Below are positions 1-7,714 of a DNA stretch of 50,142 bases, in pieces (positions within the stretch are counted from its first letter, which is position 1; each line of letters begins with the position of its first letter). The notes below the pieces were generated by a model. The model was not told the DNA's origin, made no database searches, and saw only the letters and a list, made by a program, of their open reading frames with translations. This stretch comes from Actinomycetota bacterium (lineage in GTDB: Bacteria > Actinomycetota > Actinomycetes > Nanopelagicales > Nanopelagicaceae), in NCBI GenBank assembly GCA_016870715.1, contig VGAL01000007.1, positions 1 to 50,142 of the forward strand. Direction: 5' to 3'. Position numbers and translations under genes: made by a program.

Positions 1-17
1 CCGTGAAGAGTAGGGCC

Positions 18-707
18 ATGGTGCGAGCGCTAGTCACGGGGGGATCGCGGGGTTTGGGCTACGAGGTTGCCAGAGGGCTACTTGCTCACGGAATCGACAC
101 CACCATCCTCGGTCAGAGCGCAGAGAACGTGGCGAGGGCATCGCGAGAGCTAGGTATTTCAGGAATCACCTGCGACGTTCGGGACTTCAACCGTCTGCAG
201 GAGATCAAATCCCAGCATCAACCATTCGACATTATTGTGCTCTCACATGGCGTGATGTCAGAGAAAATGTCGAAGACTATGAAGGCAACGAAAGAGGATT
301 GGGATCGAACGATTGATATCAATCTTTCCGGTGTATTTAATGTGGTGAATACTTTTGCCGACCATATGGTTGAGCAGCGAAATGGTCGAGTCATTGTGTT
401 TAGCGCATGTCTTGGACGTATGTCAGGGCCAGGTAATGCAGGCGGACTTGCGCCCTATCGAATTAGCAAGGCAGGAGTAAATGCTTTTGTTCGCAATTTC
501 GCCCACGAAACTGGATTAGGCGCACGCGGCGTACTTGTTGATGCAATCTGCCCTAATCACTCGAAGACTGACATGGGCGGACCCAATGCACCGCGTACAG
601 CTGCCGAAGGTGCAGAAACTGCAATCTGGTTGGCAACGCGAGATTTCACTCCTGGAGTCGATCAGACCGGATTACTTTGGGAAGATAGAGAAGTGGTGGC
701 GTGGTGA
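18..707 (+). CDS. SDR family NAD(P)-dependent oxidoreductase
   Basis: Short-chain dehydrogenase/reductase with a Rossmann fold. The N-terminal nucleotide-binding motif TGGSRGLG lies at about residues 7-14, the helix-4 Asn is in INLSGVF, and the catalytic Ser...YxxxK set appears as VFSA followed by YRISK. The usual NNAG is replaced by LSHG. The segment TDMGGPNAPR followed by EGAETAIWLATR resembles carbonyl-reductase-like SDRs, so a carbonyl or oxoacyl substrate is plausible but cannot be fixed. I chose the ATG at 18 because the TGGxxxGxG motif then starts at the usual distance; a GTG at 3 would add five residues, and the true start could lie upstream of the window. The stop overlaps the next gene's start, so the two are probably cotranscribed. 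Confidence 0.88.
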   Translation: MVRALVTGGSRGLGYEVARGLLAHGIDTTILGQSAENVARASRELGISGITCDVRDFNRLQEIKSQHQPFDIIVLSHGVMSEKMSKTMKATKEDWDRTIDINLSGVFNVVNTFADHMVEQRNGRVIVFSACLGRMSGPGNAGGLAPYRISKAGVNAFVRNFAHETGLGARGVLVDAICPNHSKTDMGGPNAPRTAAEGAETAIWLATRDFTPGVDQTGLLWEDREVVAW

Positions 708-1096
708 TAGCAAAACTGAGAGATGAACTTTTCTTGCGACGAATTACCTCGACCATTATTGGTGGAGAGGCGCTTTTACTTTTCTTCTTGGCGCTATTTC
801 TTGTCATCGAATCATTTATCGCTCAGGTTAAGAATGTCGATGCCTTAATTGCTGAGATTGCTTTCGCCATTTTGGGTGGATTTGGTCTGCTTATGGCTGC
901 GAAAGGAATTAGGCGGGGGAAAAGATATGGATATTCCCCTGCAATGTTGGCAAATCTGATTGCTCTCGCCGTTTCGTACTACATCTGGCAGGGTGGGTGG
1001 CCAGGAATTTCTCTGATGCTTGGCTCATTTGCGGTTCTTGCGATTATCGGAATCCTTTTGATTACAGCTCAATCTGCACAACTCGAAGAAGATTGA
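704..1096 (+). CDS. Small integral membrane protein, unknown function
   Basis: A hydrophobic protein of about 130 residues with four predicted membrane helices: residues ~16-38, ~45-63, ~79-96 and ~103-122, with a basic KGIRRGKR stretch between the second and third. The tail QLEED is acidic. I do not recognise a named family. The GTG at 704 gives a 4-nt overlap (GTGA) with the upstream SDR stop; a GTG at 701 is equally readable. Translational coupling to the SDR is likely. No catalytic motif is visible, so no function is proposed. Confidence 0.7.
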   Translation: MIAKLRDELFLRRITSTIIGGEALLLFFLALFLVIESFIAQVKNVDALIAEIAFAILGGFGLLMAAKGIRRGKRYGYSPAMLANLIALAVSYYIWQGGWPGISLMLGSFAVLAIIGILLITAQSAQLEED

Positions 1097-1115
1097 ACCT
1101 AGTTAAGAATTCACT

Positions 1116-1712
1116 ATGAGTATCAATAACCATGCGCGAGAGTTAGTGCGGAATGACGGTTTAAAAGATCTACTCACTGGTTTAATGACTTTTCCCGCAT
1201 TCTTAGATAGTGCACTTCGGGAGCTTAAATCTATGGAGCGAAGTGGTGGTACGAGGAATCTCTTTTTGATCTCAACAATGGAGCGCGACAATGCGGGAAA
1301 AATAGCGTTGTCTATAAGGTCAGAGTACGAGTTAAGCGATAGAACTGAGGAACAGATCTATAACTTAGCTGCACGAGTGTTAACGCTTGGCAAAAGTATC
1401 TCCGAAAATTTGCGAGCAAATGATCTGGTTGCTCGTTATACATTTGCAGATATTCTCGTGCTTACATCAGGTAATTATGAAGAAGTAAAACGAAAACTGG
1501 AGATAATTGGCGAGAGGTTAACGGCAGGAGTTGTTGGACTTGCACTTCATACGCTGAATCATTCTCAAGCTGTTTTTAATTCCCACACCACTCACGATTC
1601 CCACACCACTCATGATTCCCACCTAAACCAGGAGAGTGAGCAGGATCTGCGAAAAAGAGTAACCAACGCTATTTCTACCCTTGAACGCAAGATGCTCACG
1701 CACACCCAGTAA
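1116..1712 (+). CDS. Degenerate GGDEF-like domain protein upstream of Tad cluster
   Basis: A 198-residue protein whose first ~145 residues follow the layout of a GGDEF (diguanylate cyclase) domain: the N-terminal DLLTGL..FxxxL motif near residue 19, and a later NLRANDLVARYTFADILVL stretch where 'D.vaR.GGDEF.vll' is expected. The GG(D/E)EF active loop is replaced by TFADI and the metal-binding Asp region is not preserved, so it should not make cyclic di-GMP. Residues ~155-171 are a repeated DSHTTH tract rich in His and Thr, caused by an 18-bp tandem duplication; the C-terminus is a short charged helix. It lies 85 nt before tadA and may be a regulatory or scaffold component of the pilus locus, standing where actinobacterial clusters often carry a TadZ-like gene. 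That role is inference. Confidence 0.6.
   Translation: MSINNHARELVRNDGLKDLLTGLMTFPAFLDSALRELKSMERSGGTRNLFLISTMERDNAGKIALSIRSEYELSDRTEEQIYNLAARVLTLGKSISENLRANDLVARYTFADILVLTSGNYEEVKRKLEIIGERLTAGVVGLALHTLNHSQAVFNSHTTHDSHTTHDSHLNQESEQDLRKRVTNAISTLERKMLTHTQ
1580..1622 (+). repeat. 18-bp tandem repeat, two copies plus a partial
   Basis: The unit TTCCCACACCACTCACGA at 1580-1597 recurs at 1598-1615 with one change, and a third copy starts at 1616 and decays after about seven bases. It is in frame and encodes the DSHTTH repeats of the GGDEF-like protein. Confidence 0.85.
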
Positions 1713-1797
1713 TTTCTTGTAGACATTCGGCAATTAAATTATCAACAGAGTTGGATAATGAAGTCGGCGTCGTACGGTAGTAGGAGAGAGTTCTGCC

Positions 1798-2859
1798 GTG
1801 ACAGGTCAATTACAAAACCTTCTTGACGACGATTCGGTAGAGGAACTCTGGATAAATTCTCCAAATCGTATTTTTATAGCACGCAATGGGCGAACAGAAC
1901 TAGTTCCACTCATTATGACGGGAGAAGCGATCAGAGATGCGATAGAGCGAATGCTGGCTTGGAGTGGACGGCGAGTTGATTTATCCCAACCTTTCGTCGA
2001 CGCACGATTGCCCAATGGCGCCCGACTTCATGTTGTGATCCCCGATATAACGTCAGAATTTTGGACCCTCAATGTTCGAAAGCGCGCCTTAAGAGCATTT
2101 ACTCTTGCAGATCTTATAGAGGTCGAATCATTAGATGTCGAAATTGCAGAGTTGCTCCGCACCCTTGTCCAATCAGAGGCAAACATTCTTGTAAGTGGCG
2201 CAACTCAAGCCGGTAAAACAACGGTGCTTAATTGCCTACTTGGAGAGTTACATGTGTCGAGCAGGCTCATTTCTATCGAGGAAGTATTTGAACTCGTACC
2301 ACGTGTTGCCGATCACGTAGCGCTACAAACACGTCAGGCCAATCTTGAGGGCAACGGTGAAGTCACACTTCGGATGTTGGTTCGGGAAGCTCTTCGCATG
2401 CGACCTACTCACCTGGTAATCGGTGAAGTTCGTGGGGCCGAAGCGCTTGACCTTCTCCTCGCCCTGAACTCTGGAATTCCCGGATTGGCAAGCATCCATG
2501 CAAATTCGCCCGTTGACGCGCTACGGAAGTTAGCCGCGCTCCCACTACTCGCAGGCGCCAATATCAACCGTGATTTTTCATTAGAGGCAGTACAGGAAAA
2601 CGTCGATGTGGTAGTTCATTGTCAAAAGGATCGCTCCGGGAAACGTCGAGTCTCGCAGATATCTCTAGTCCCAAAAAATCTCTTCCAAAACCAACTTAGA
2701 GTAGAGGATCTCATCCGATGGGAGATTGATAGGTATCAGACTGGTCAAGTGGATTTTGATGCATATCCTAAGTTGATAGAGGCTAAAAAATTACTCAATC
2801 AATTCTCTGGATTGGAAACTCACCGGAGAAATTCAAACATCTTCCGAAGTAATTCCTGA
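1798..2859 (+). CDS. tadA: TadA/CpaF-type pilus assembly ATPase
   Basis: Hexameric secretion ATPase that powers Flp/Tad pilus assembly at the inner face of the membrane. The N-terminal domain begins near 'VEELWINSPNRIFIARNGR', typical of CpaF/TadA. Walker A is GATQAGKT (residues 134-141), the Asp-box-like ISIEEVFEL follows, and Walker B is LVIGEVRG with the downstream His-box 'GLASIHANSP'. At 353 residues it is compact, like other actinobacterial TadA proteins. The GTG start at 1798 is preceded by TAGGAGAG at 1781-1788. The stop TGA shares its last base with the ATG of the next gene. It is the first gene of an operon of seven pilus genes. Confidence 0.93.
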   Translation: MTGQLQNLLDDDSVEELWINSPNRIFIARNGRTELVPLIMTGEAIRDAIERMLAWSGRRVDLSQPFVDARLPNGARLHVVIPDITSEFWTLNVRKRALRAFTLADLIEVESLDVEIAELLRTLVQSEANILVSGATQAGKTTVLNCLLGELHVSSRLISIEEVFELVPRVADHVALQTRQANLEGNGEVTLRMLVREALRMRPTHLVIGEVRGAEALDLLLALNSGIPGLASIHANSPVDALRKLAALPLLAGANINRDFSLEAVQENVDVVVHCQKDRSGKRRVSQISLVPKNLFQNQLRVEDLIRWEIDRYQTGQVDFDAYPKLIEAKKLLNQFSGLETHRRNSNIFRSNS

Positions 2860-3698
2860 TGGCGATTGCAAAATTACTTTTCTTTGCACTATTTACCTCG
2901 GGAGCATTTCTGTTCTTCTCCCTTAATTCGCGTTTGAGAATTATCACTCAACCAAAATTTATAAAAGAAAGACTTTATCGAGCACTTACATTTATCTCGT
3001 CCCAGGCAATCTTTTTCTCATTGGTCTTTCTAATCACCAGAAGTGTGAATATATCTCTTCCAGTATCAATTATTTTGAGCTATATCCCAAGAATATATAA
3101 GAAGAGTAAAGACAGAAAAGAGGATGAAGCTCGACGAAAATCCTGGCCATTGGTCATAGATCAGCTTTCCACGGCGACCGCTTCAGGAGTTTCGCTTCAA
3201 CGAGCACTGAGTGAGATGGTTACTAGAGGACCACTAGCACTCCAAGATGAATTTCAAAGTTTCAAAAACTCTTTTGCAAGTTCAGGGAGTCTGACAATCG
3301 CATTGAATGATTTTGTATCTGCCGCAGCCCTTCGTGAAGCAAAATCACACTACCGAATGGCTGCCCAACTAAAATCTACGATTCTGATTGCTCGAGATTG
3401 TGGGGGTCAAGAAATCGGACCCATCTTGAGGAACTTAAGTATGCACTTACGGCAACGGGAACGCGCATTTGATGAAATTGCTATTCGGCAAAACTGGATT
3501 AAGAATGGCGCTGCTTTGGCCGCCTTGACACCTTGGTTACTGCTGTTAGTGCTTTCACTTCACTCCCAAACAATCGATGCTTATAACTCTAATGCTGGAA
3601 GAACTGTATTAATTGTTGGCCTCATTGCTACTGGCCTCGCGTATAAATGGATTTACTATATTTCAGAATCTTTATCTTCAGGAAAAAGATCGAATTGA
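2859..3698 (+). CDS. tadB: TadB-like type II secretion F-domain protein
   Basis: Inner-membrane platform protein of the Tad pilus. Hydrophobic helices lie near residues 5-22 and 45-72, and two closely spaced C-terminal ones at ~220-240 and ~248-268. Between them is the cytoplasmic four-helix T2SSF domain, recognisable from 'WPLVIDQLSTATASGVSLQRAL' at about residue 95 and 'IARDCGGQEIGPILRNLS' near residue 180. It overlaps tadA and the next gene by one base each, so the three products are likely made in fixed ratio. Assignment as TadB rather than TadC rests on gene order. Confidence 0.85.
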   Translation: MAIAKLLFFALFTSGAFLFFSLNSRLRIITQPKFIKERLYRALTFISSQAIFFSLVFLITRSVNISLPVSIILSYIPRIYKKSKDRKEDEARRKSWPLVIDQLSTATASGVSLQRALSEMVTRGPLALQDEFQSFKNSFASSGSLTIALNDFVSAAALREAKSHYRMAAQLKSTILIARDCGGQEIGPILRNLSMHLRQRERAFDEIAIRQNWIKNGAALAALTPWLLLLVLSLHSQTIDAYNSNAGRTVLIVGLIATGLAYKWIYYISESLSSGKRSN

Positions 3699-4570
3699 TG
3701 ATGGGCAAATATTTAATTTTTTTGATCTCTACTGTGATGTTGATTTGTGGAATATATATGACTTACAGATTCATTCTCAAATCTGGAAGTAGAAAATCTT
3801 CATCTATTCGATTGGAAAAAAAGTATCTAGGTTTCTTAGATGAAATAAAGGAACTCATCGGCGTATCAAGAACAGAGATTCTTTTAGAAATATTCATGAA
3901 GTTGATATTTCTGGCGATTCTTCAGCTGTTTATCTCGCAAGCTTTGGCTCTCGATTTCATTCGGACTGTGACCCTGATGATTTTTTCAGCTCTCGGATTT
4001 ATCTACTGGATGTTGAACTATCGAAAACGTATTTTCACCAAATATCTAGAGGAATTCGAGGTAGATTTTGCGGACTTTGTTGAGTCTCTATCATTGGCTG
4101 TGAATTCGGGTCTCTCCCTAATGAGCGCTGTCTTGAGAGTTATTCAAGAATATAAAGAGATGGAAAAATCACCGAAACAATCTCTGGAGCCGAAGCGGCT
4201 TTACATTCGAAGAATTCGGAAAATACCTCCTCTCATGCGGGAGTTAGGTATCTTAGAGTCGAAGGTCGTAGATGGAGAATCCGTTCAGCAGGTATTTGAT
4301 TTTCTTGCTTGGCGCCTAAAATCAAGTGCGCTGTCAAATTTCGCCGATGTCATCACGATTACATTGTCTCGAGGTACGCCATTGGCAACACAACTAGGTG
4401 AGTTTGCTTTGAGTATGCGAGAGGCACAGAAGAGAGTGCTTATGGAGCGAGCAGGGCGGGCGGAGATCAAAATGATGGTGCCAGTTGTCTTCTTGCTACT
4501 ACCTATATCAGTGCTTTTCGCATTGTGGCCAAGTTTTCAACAGTTACAACAATTGGTGATCACTCCATAG
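3698..4570 (+). CDS. tadC: TadC-like type II secretion F-domain protein
   Basis: Second membrane platform subunit of the Tad pilus, about 290 residues. It has an N-terminal helix (LIFLISTVMLICGIYMTYRF), a helix pair around residues 65-105, the T2SSF segment 'FADFVESLSLAVNSGLSLMSA', and a C-terminal hydrophobic helix (MMVPVVFLLLPISVLFALW). The motif 'EAQKRVLMERAGRAEIKMMVPVVF' is characteristic of TadC-type proteins. The start at ATG 3698 (or ATG 3701) is preferred because it overlaps the tadB stop by one base; an upstream in-frame GTG at 3647 would lie inside tadB. A terminator-like hairpin follows the stop. Confidence 0.86.
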   Translation: MMGKYLIFLISTVMLICGIYMTYRFILKSGSRKSSSIRLEKKYLGFLDEIKELIGVSRTEILLEIFMKLIFLAILQLFISQALALDFIRTVTLMIFSALGFIYWMLNYRKRIFTKYLEEFEVDFADFVESLSLAVNSGLSLMSAVLRVIQEYKEMEKSPKQSLEPKRLYIRRIRKIPPLMRELGILESKVVDGESVQQVFDFLAWRLKSSALSNFADVITITLSRGTPLATQLGEFALSMREAQKRVLMERAGRAEIKMMVPVVFLLLPISVLFALWPSFQQLQQLVITP

Positions 4571-4572
4571 TT

Positions 4573-4602
4573 ATGTGGAGTCTCTCCACGTAAAAAATTT
4601 TT
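4573..4602 (+). terminator. Terminator- or attenuator-like hairpin after tadC
   Basis: An 8-bp stem ATGTGGAG/CTCCACGT with a TCT loop (4573-4591) is followed by AAAAA and a short T-run. It sits between the assembly genes and the pilin candidate. It may let the pilin mRNA level differ from that of the machine genes, or protect a processed pilin mRNA. The T-run is not immediately adjacent to the stem, which lowers confidence. Confidence 0.45.
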
Positions 4603-4653
4603 CTTTGGAAATGTGAGTGTAAACAATTTCAAGATTCTCGGAAGGAAGTGTTC

Positions 4654-4989
4654 ATGAAGTGGCGCCTGATTCGCGGTCAACTCTGGTTAATCAAATTCCT
4701 GAACAGTATTATCAAATTTCAAGATTCACTTTTAGGGCATGGATTACTGATGATAAAGCAGTATCGCTATGGAAGAGGTAAGGAAGCAGCAGGAACAGCA
4801 GCAGGAGCAGGTGTGCGAAGTCGGATACTCGTAAATTCGCATCTATCACATGAGCGTGGCGATGTGCCTGGATGGGTTTTAGTCGTTCTGATGACAGCCG
4901 GATTAGTGACTGGCATCTGGACCGTTGCCGCTCCCCGACTCAATCAAATTCTTCGCAGCTCTCTAGATTCCATGAATGCAATCAGGTAA
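4654..4989 (+). CDS. Flp/Tad pilin-like small membrane protein
   Basis: A 111-residue protein with a basic N-terminal half and a single hydrophobic helix near the C-terminus preceded by HERGDVPGW. This ERGDVPGW-hydrophobic arrangement and the short amphipathic tail (APRLNQILRSSLDSMN) resemble the small Flp-type pilin found in actinobacterial tad clusters. The canonical prepilin peptidase context (Gly, then Glu at +5) is not obvious. A Gly/Ala tract (EAAGTAAGAG) comes from an imperfect CAG-rich repeat. The ATG at 4654 is well placed behind GGAAGG at 4640-4645; a GTG at 4648 is too close to it. The 3' end overlaps the next gene by 14 nt. Position between tadC and tadE supports the assignment. 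Confidence 0.6.
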   Translation: MKWRLIRGQLWLIKFLNSIIKFQDSLLGHGLLMIKQYRYGRGKEAAGTAAGAGVRSRILVNSHLSHERGDVPGWVLVVLMTAGLVTGIWTVAAPRLNQILRSSLDSMNAIR

Positions 4990-5503
4990 CTCTCGCTTTG
5001 GAGAGGTCTACGTATGGTTTTGGTCCGTTTTGTTCTGCGCCAAAACTAACAGCCGTAATCAGATTAAGTTAGATCAAAACCCTGCCGGTCAGGGTTCCAC
5101 TTATTACGGATATAGCGGAAATCTCGAGAGTGAGACGATCACAGAACAGAGAGCGCGAGAAAATGGAAGTGTTGACGCACTATTATTTATCATTCCAATA
5201 ATTTTCTTGATGATAATTCTTATTTCGCTTTTTCAATATGGATTGACGCTTAACACATTGAATTCGAGTGCAGTGTTAATCGGACGAGATATAGCGCGCG
5301 AGCCTGAGATGTCACGCACCACCGCAAAAGTTCAATCATTAATTGAAGAACATAACTTGGGAGTTGTGGACTTTCATATAATGAATTTCCCAATAGGAAA
5401 TAGAGTGGTTATTCAATTGGTTCTCATTGGGAAGACGTTCAAAGTGGGAGGGTTCTCGATTACTCCATCTGCCCGAAGTTTAATTCTTCAAGACTCTTGG
5501 TGA
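4976..5503 (+). CDS. TadE-like pseudopilin
   Basis: TadE family protein of the Tad pilus. A transmembrane helix at residues ~68-90 (ALLFIIPIIFLMIILISLF) is preceded by ENGSVD, which matches the E-x-G-S/A-x-x-(E/D) pattern at the start of TadE pilin helices. After the helix, 'LNTLNSSAVLIGRDIARE' is the typical TadE 'AAR.gAR' region. The pre-helix region of about 65 residues is longer than usual, but no better start was found, so the N-terminus is uncertain. It probably forms a minor pseudopilin in the cell envelope. Confidence 0.7.
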   Translation: MQSGNSRFGEVYVWFWSVLFCAKTNSRNQIKLDQNPAGQGSTYYGYSGNLESETITEQRARENGSVDALLFIIPIIFLMIILISLFQYGLTLNTLNSSAVLIGRDIAREPEMSRTTAKVQSLIEEHNLGVVDFHIMNFPIGNRVVIQLVLIGKTFKVGGFSITPSARSLILQDSW

Positions 5504-5506
5504 ATT

Positions 5507-5887
5507 TTGGTTCTCCTGTTTCAGTTAAGGTACCTCAACTTCCAGCGTAATGAATATGGAAATACAGTTTTAGAGTTTCTTTTTTTTCTGACGCTCTTCC
5601 TTCTCCCTATTACGATTTTTTTCTCTCAAACAACGACACATTCAATAAGAGCCCTTCGAGAAGAGGAAATGTTCCGTGAAGTTGTTCAGATTCTCAAATC
5701 TGGTGAAGATTTCGCTCATTCAGTAAGTATTTCAAGAAGATTCTTGACTCTTCATAATTCATCACAAGAACTCGAAGTTAGGTGTATTTCAGGGACATGT
5801 CCTCGTCGTGGAAGCTTGATGAAGATCACGCTTAGTGGAGGCGGAAAGAGACTCGAGGCCTTTCTGGAGGGTGGCCGTTGGAATTGA
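5507..5887 (+). CDS. Second TadE-like minor pseudopilin
   Basis: A 126-residue protein with the pseudopilin-like start 'NEYGNTVLEFLFFLTLFLLPITIFF': a Gly-Asn-Thr-x-x-Glu transition into a hydrophobic helix at about residues 20-38, followed by a charged soluble region with two Cys near the C-terminus (RCISGTC). A TTG start at 5507 is assigned for lack of an ATG or GTG in a suitable place; it begins just after the previous stop. The 3' end overlaps the next gene by about 10 nt. Assigned to the TadE/TadF-type group by context and helix position only. Confidence 0.6.
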   Translation: MVLLFQLRYLNFQRNEYGNTVLEFLFFLTLFLLPITIFFSQTTTHSIRALREEEMFREVVQILKSGEDFAHSVSISRRFLTLHNSSQELEVRCISGTCPRRGSLMKITLSGGGKRLEAFLEGGRWN

Positions 5888-6378
5888 TAAAAGCTCCTTT
5901 AATGTCATTGAGATGTAATCGAAGGTTCAAGTTAAAGAGCGAAAATGGTTCAACGTTGCCTCTGTTGATTGGCCTCGTCTTGTTTGCATTATCAATATAT
6001 ATTGTTGCCGTAAACATCTATTTCCTGGGCGCATCTAAGATCAAACTAGAGCAATGGGGCGAGGAATTCATCTCGAGCTTATTTCAAGAGATTTCCTATC
6101 AGGAGTATTTCTTTGATGCCGATGAACCTATCAGAGATGATGTGCGTAGCTTTGTCTATGTTGGGTGCTCAGACTTACTCCTACAGATACAGAGAAAGTT
6201 AAATGAAGTCCATCCAAATCGGCGATTTAAATCGACAAGGTGTGCCGCTGGTCGAATTTCACTCGTGATTGAAGAGAGAGTTAAATTGCCTTTTGCACCC
6301 CAAGGACTTTCAAATTTTGAACCAAGAGTCACTGCACATGTAGAGGCGGGGCTTCAACGAGTCCGAAAAGATAGGTAA
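5878..6378 (+). CDS. TadE/TadG-like pilus-associated protein
   Basis: A 166-residue protein with one N-terminal hydrophobic helix (STLPLLIGLVLFALSIYIVAV, residues ~25-45) preceded by KSENGS, the same E-N-G-S junction seen in the TadE-like protein two genes upstream. The rest is a soluble domain with two Cys (GCSD, RCAAG) and no catalytic motif. The TTG start at 5878 overlaps the previous gene; an ATG at 5902 is an alternative. It resembles the small 'secretion/helicase neighbourhood TadE-like' proteins of actinobacteria. It is the last gene of the pilus cluster. Confidence 0.6.
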   Translation: MELIKAPLMSLRCNRRFKLKSENGSTLPLLIGLVLFALSIYIVAVNIYFLGASKIKLEQWGEEFISSLFQEISYQEYFFDADEPIRDDVRSFVYVGCSDLLLQIQRKLNEVHPNRRFKSTRCAAGRISLVIEERVKLPFAPQGLSNFEPRVTAHVEAGLQRVRKDR

Positions 6379-6391
6379 ATAAAGGTGGTCT

Positions 6392-6426
6392 TATCTCGAG
6401 ATAGTTGAGATTGGGGTCCCCATAAT
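6392..6426 (+). promoter_or_regulatory. Palindromes and -10-like box ahead of prfB
   Basis: A perfect 12-bp palindrome TATCTCGAGATA (6392-6403) is followed by GGGGTCCCC (6413-6421) and then CATAAT (6421-6426). If CATAAT is a -10 element, transcription would start at about 6433, at the ATG at 6434, giving a leaderless prfB mRNA. No convincing -35 was found. Confidence 0.35.
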
Positions 6427-6445
6427 TCCAAGTATGATTATTCTC

Positions 6446-7549
6446 ATGTCGGAGCGCGAATATCAGCAAGAGATAGATTTGCTTGCTCAAAAACTCACGA
6501 CCATAAAAAGCGTTCTCAATCTAGATTCGATGGCAAAACAGGTTGTGAAACTTGAAGAAGATGCAGCGAATCCAAATCTTTGGGACGATCCAGAAAATGC
6601 AACTCAAGTAACGAGCAAACTCTCGCGCCTTCAGAGTGAAATCGCTCAATTCTCTAAGTTGGGGAGTCGACTCAGCGACCTTCCCATCTTGATTGAACTT
6701 GCACAGGGCGAGCGAGATATGAGTTCTTTGAAAGAGGCTGAAAACGAGCTTGACTCCTTAACTCGAGCAATAGGTGAATTGGAAGTCCGAACTCTGCTCA
6801 ATGGTGAGTACGACGCACGTGATGCGCTAGTCACTATTCGTTCGCAGGCGGGGGGAGTTGAAGCGGCCGATTGGGCTCAGATGCTATTTCGGATGTATAC
6901 CCGATGGTGTGAACGCCATGTTCACAAGTTTGATGTATTGGATACCTCGTATGCTGAAGAGGCAGGAATCAAGTCAGTTACATTTCGGGTTAGCGCTCCT
7001 TATGCCTACGGGACTTTATCTGTGGAGCAGGGGACTCATCGCTTAGTTCGCATCTCGCCCTTTGATAGTAATGCTCGCCGGCACACCTCTTTCGCTGGAG
7101 TAGAAGTAGTGCCTGTAGTCGACCAAAGCGACCATATCGACATCGATGAGAAGGAGTTACGTATTGATGTTTATCGCTCAAGCGGTCCAGGTGGTCAAGG
7201 GGTTAATACAACTGACTCTGCAGTTCGAATTACACATATCCCCACTGGAATAGTTGTTTCATGTCAGAACGAGCGTTCACAGATTCAAAATAAGGCTACT
7301 GCCATGGCTGTTTTGCAGTCGAAATTGTTGGATCGTAGACGGCAGGAAGAGCAAGCAAAAATTGATGCCCTTAAGGGAGATAACTTTGGATCTTGGGGCA
7401 ATCAAATGCGTTCCTATGTGCTGCATCCATATCAGTTAGTAAAAGATCTTCGTACTGATTATGAAGTGGGAAATACCGGAGCTGTACTTGACGGCGAAAT
7501 TGATGATTTCATCGAAGCGGGAATTCGCTGGCGAAGACAGAGTGAATAA
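6446..7549 (+). CDS. prfB: Peptide chain release factor 2 (RF2)
   Basis: Class I release factor that recognises UGA and UAA stop codons and triggers peptide release on the ribosome. The catalytic loop is [17 protein letters not shown], with the GGQ whose Gln is normally methylated by PrmC (encoded later in this window). The RF2-specific tripeptide anticodon SPF is present in [11 protein letters not shown], which separates it from RF1. The 367-residue reading frame is continuous: the programmed +1 frameshift of many prfB genes is absent, so this control of RF2 is not used here. The start may be ATG 6446 (MSEREYQQ) or ATG 6434, the latter being consistent with leaderless transcription. Confidence 0.96.
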   Translation: MSEREYQQEIDLLAQKLTTIKSVLNLDSMAKQVVKLEEDAANPNLWDDPENATQVTSKLSRLQSEIAQFSKLGSRLSDLPILIELAQGERDMSSLKEAENELDSLTRAIGELEVRTLLNGEYDARDALVTIRSQAGGVEAADWAQMLFRMYTRWCERHVHKFDVLDTSYAEEAGIKSVTFRVSAPYAYGTLSVEQGTHRLVRISPFDSNARRHTSFAGVEVVPVVDQSDHIDIDEKELRIDVYRSSGPGGQGVNTTDSAVRITHIPTGIVVSCQNERSQIQNKATAMAVLQSKLLDRRRQEEQAKIDALKGDNFGSWGNQMRSYVLHPYQLVKDLRTDYEVGNTGAVLDGEIDDFIEAGIRWRRQSE

Positions 7550-7571
7550 CCCTGCACGAATAACCCTGCAC
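7544..7571 (+). repeat. 14-bp tandem duplication spanning prfB stop codon
   Basis: GAATAACCCTGCAC occurs twice back to back (7544-7557 and 7558-7571). The first copy contains the prfB stop TAA at 7547-7549. The remainder of the 165-nt gap before ftsE holds no recognisable gene. Confidence 0.9.
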
Positions 7572-7714
7572 CGACTTTTTAACTGCGAATCTGATAACTT
7601 TTTTCAGCCACACCCCGCTGTTTTCCTCAGATTTTTTATTACATCCGAGCGTTTAATCCCGCGTAAATCCCCTACTCTCTCTAGAATCAGGAACTGGAAA
7701 GAGGTGGCGAAGAG

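Noticed and set aside
6446-7549. Programmed +1 frameshift in prfB
   Set aside because: The frame is continuous from the start codon to the GGQ region and no CTTTGA-type site with an in-frame stop is present.
7550-7714. Possible 85-residue coding frame from 7461 to 7718 through the prfB-ftsE gap
   Set aside because: It starts inside prfB out of frame, has no ribosome binding site or recognisable family, and ends on the ftsE start region.
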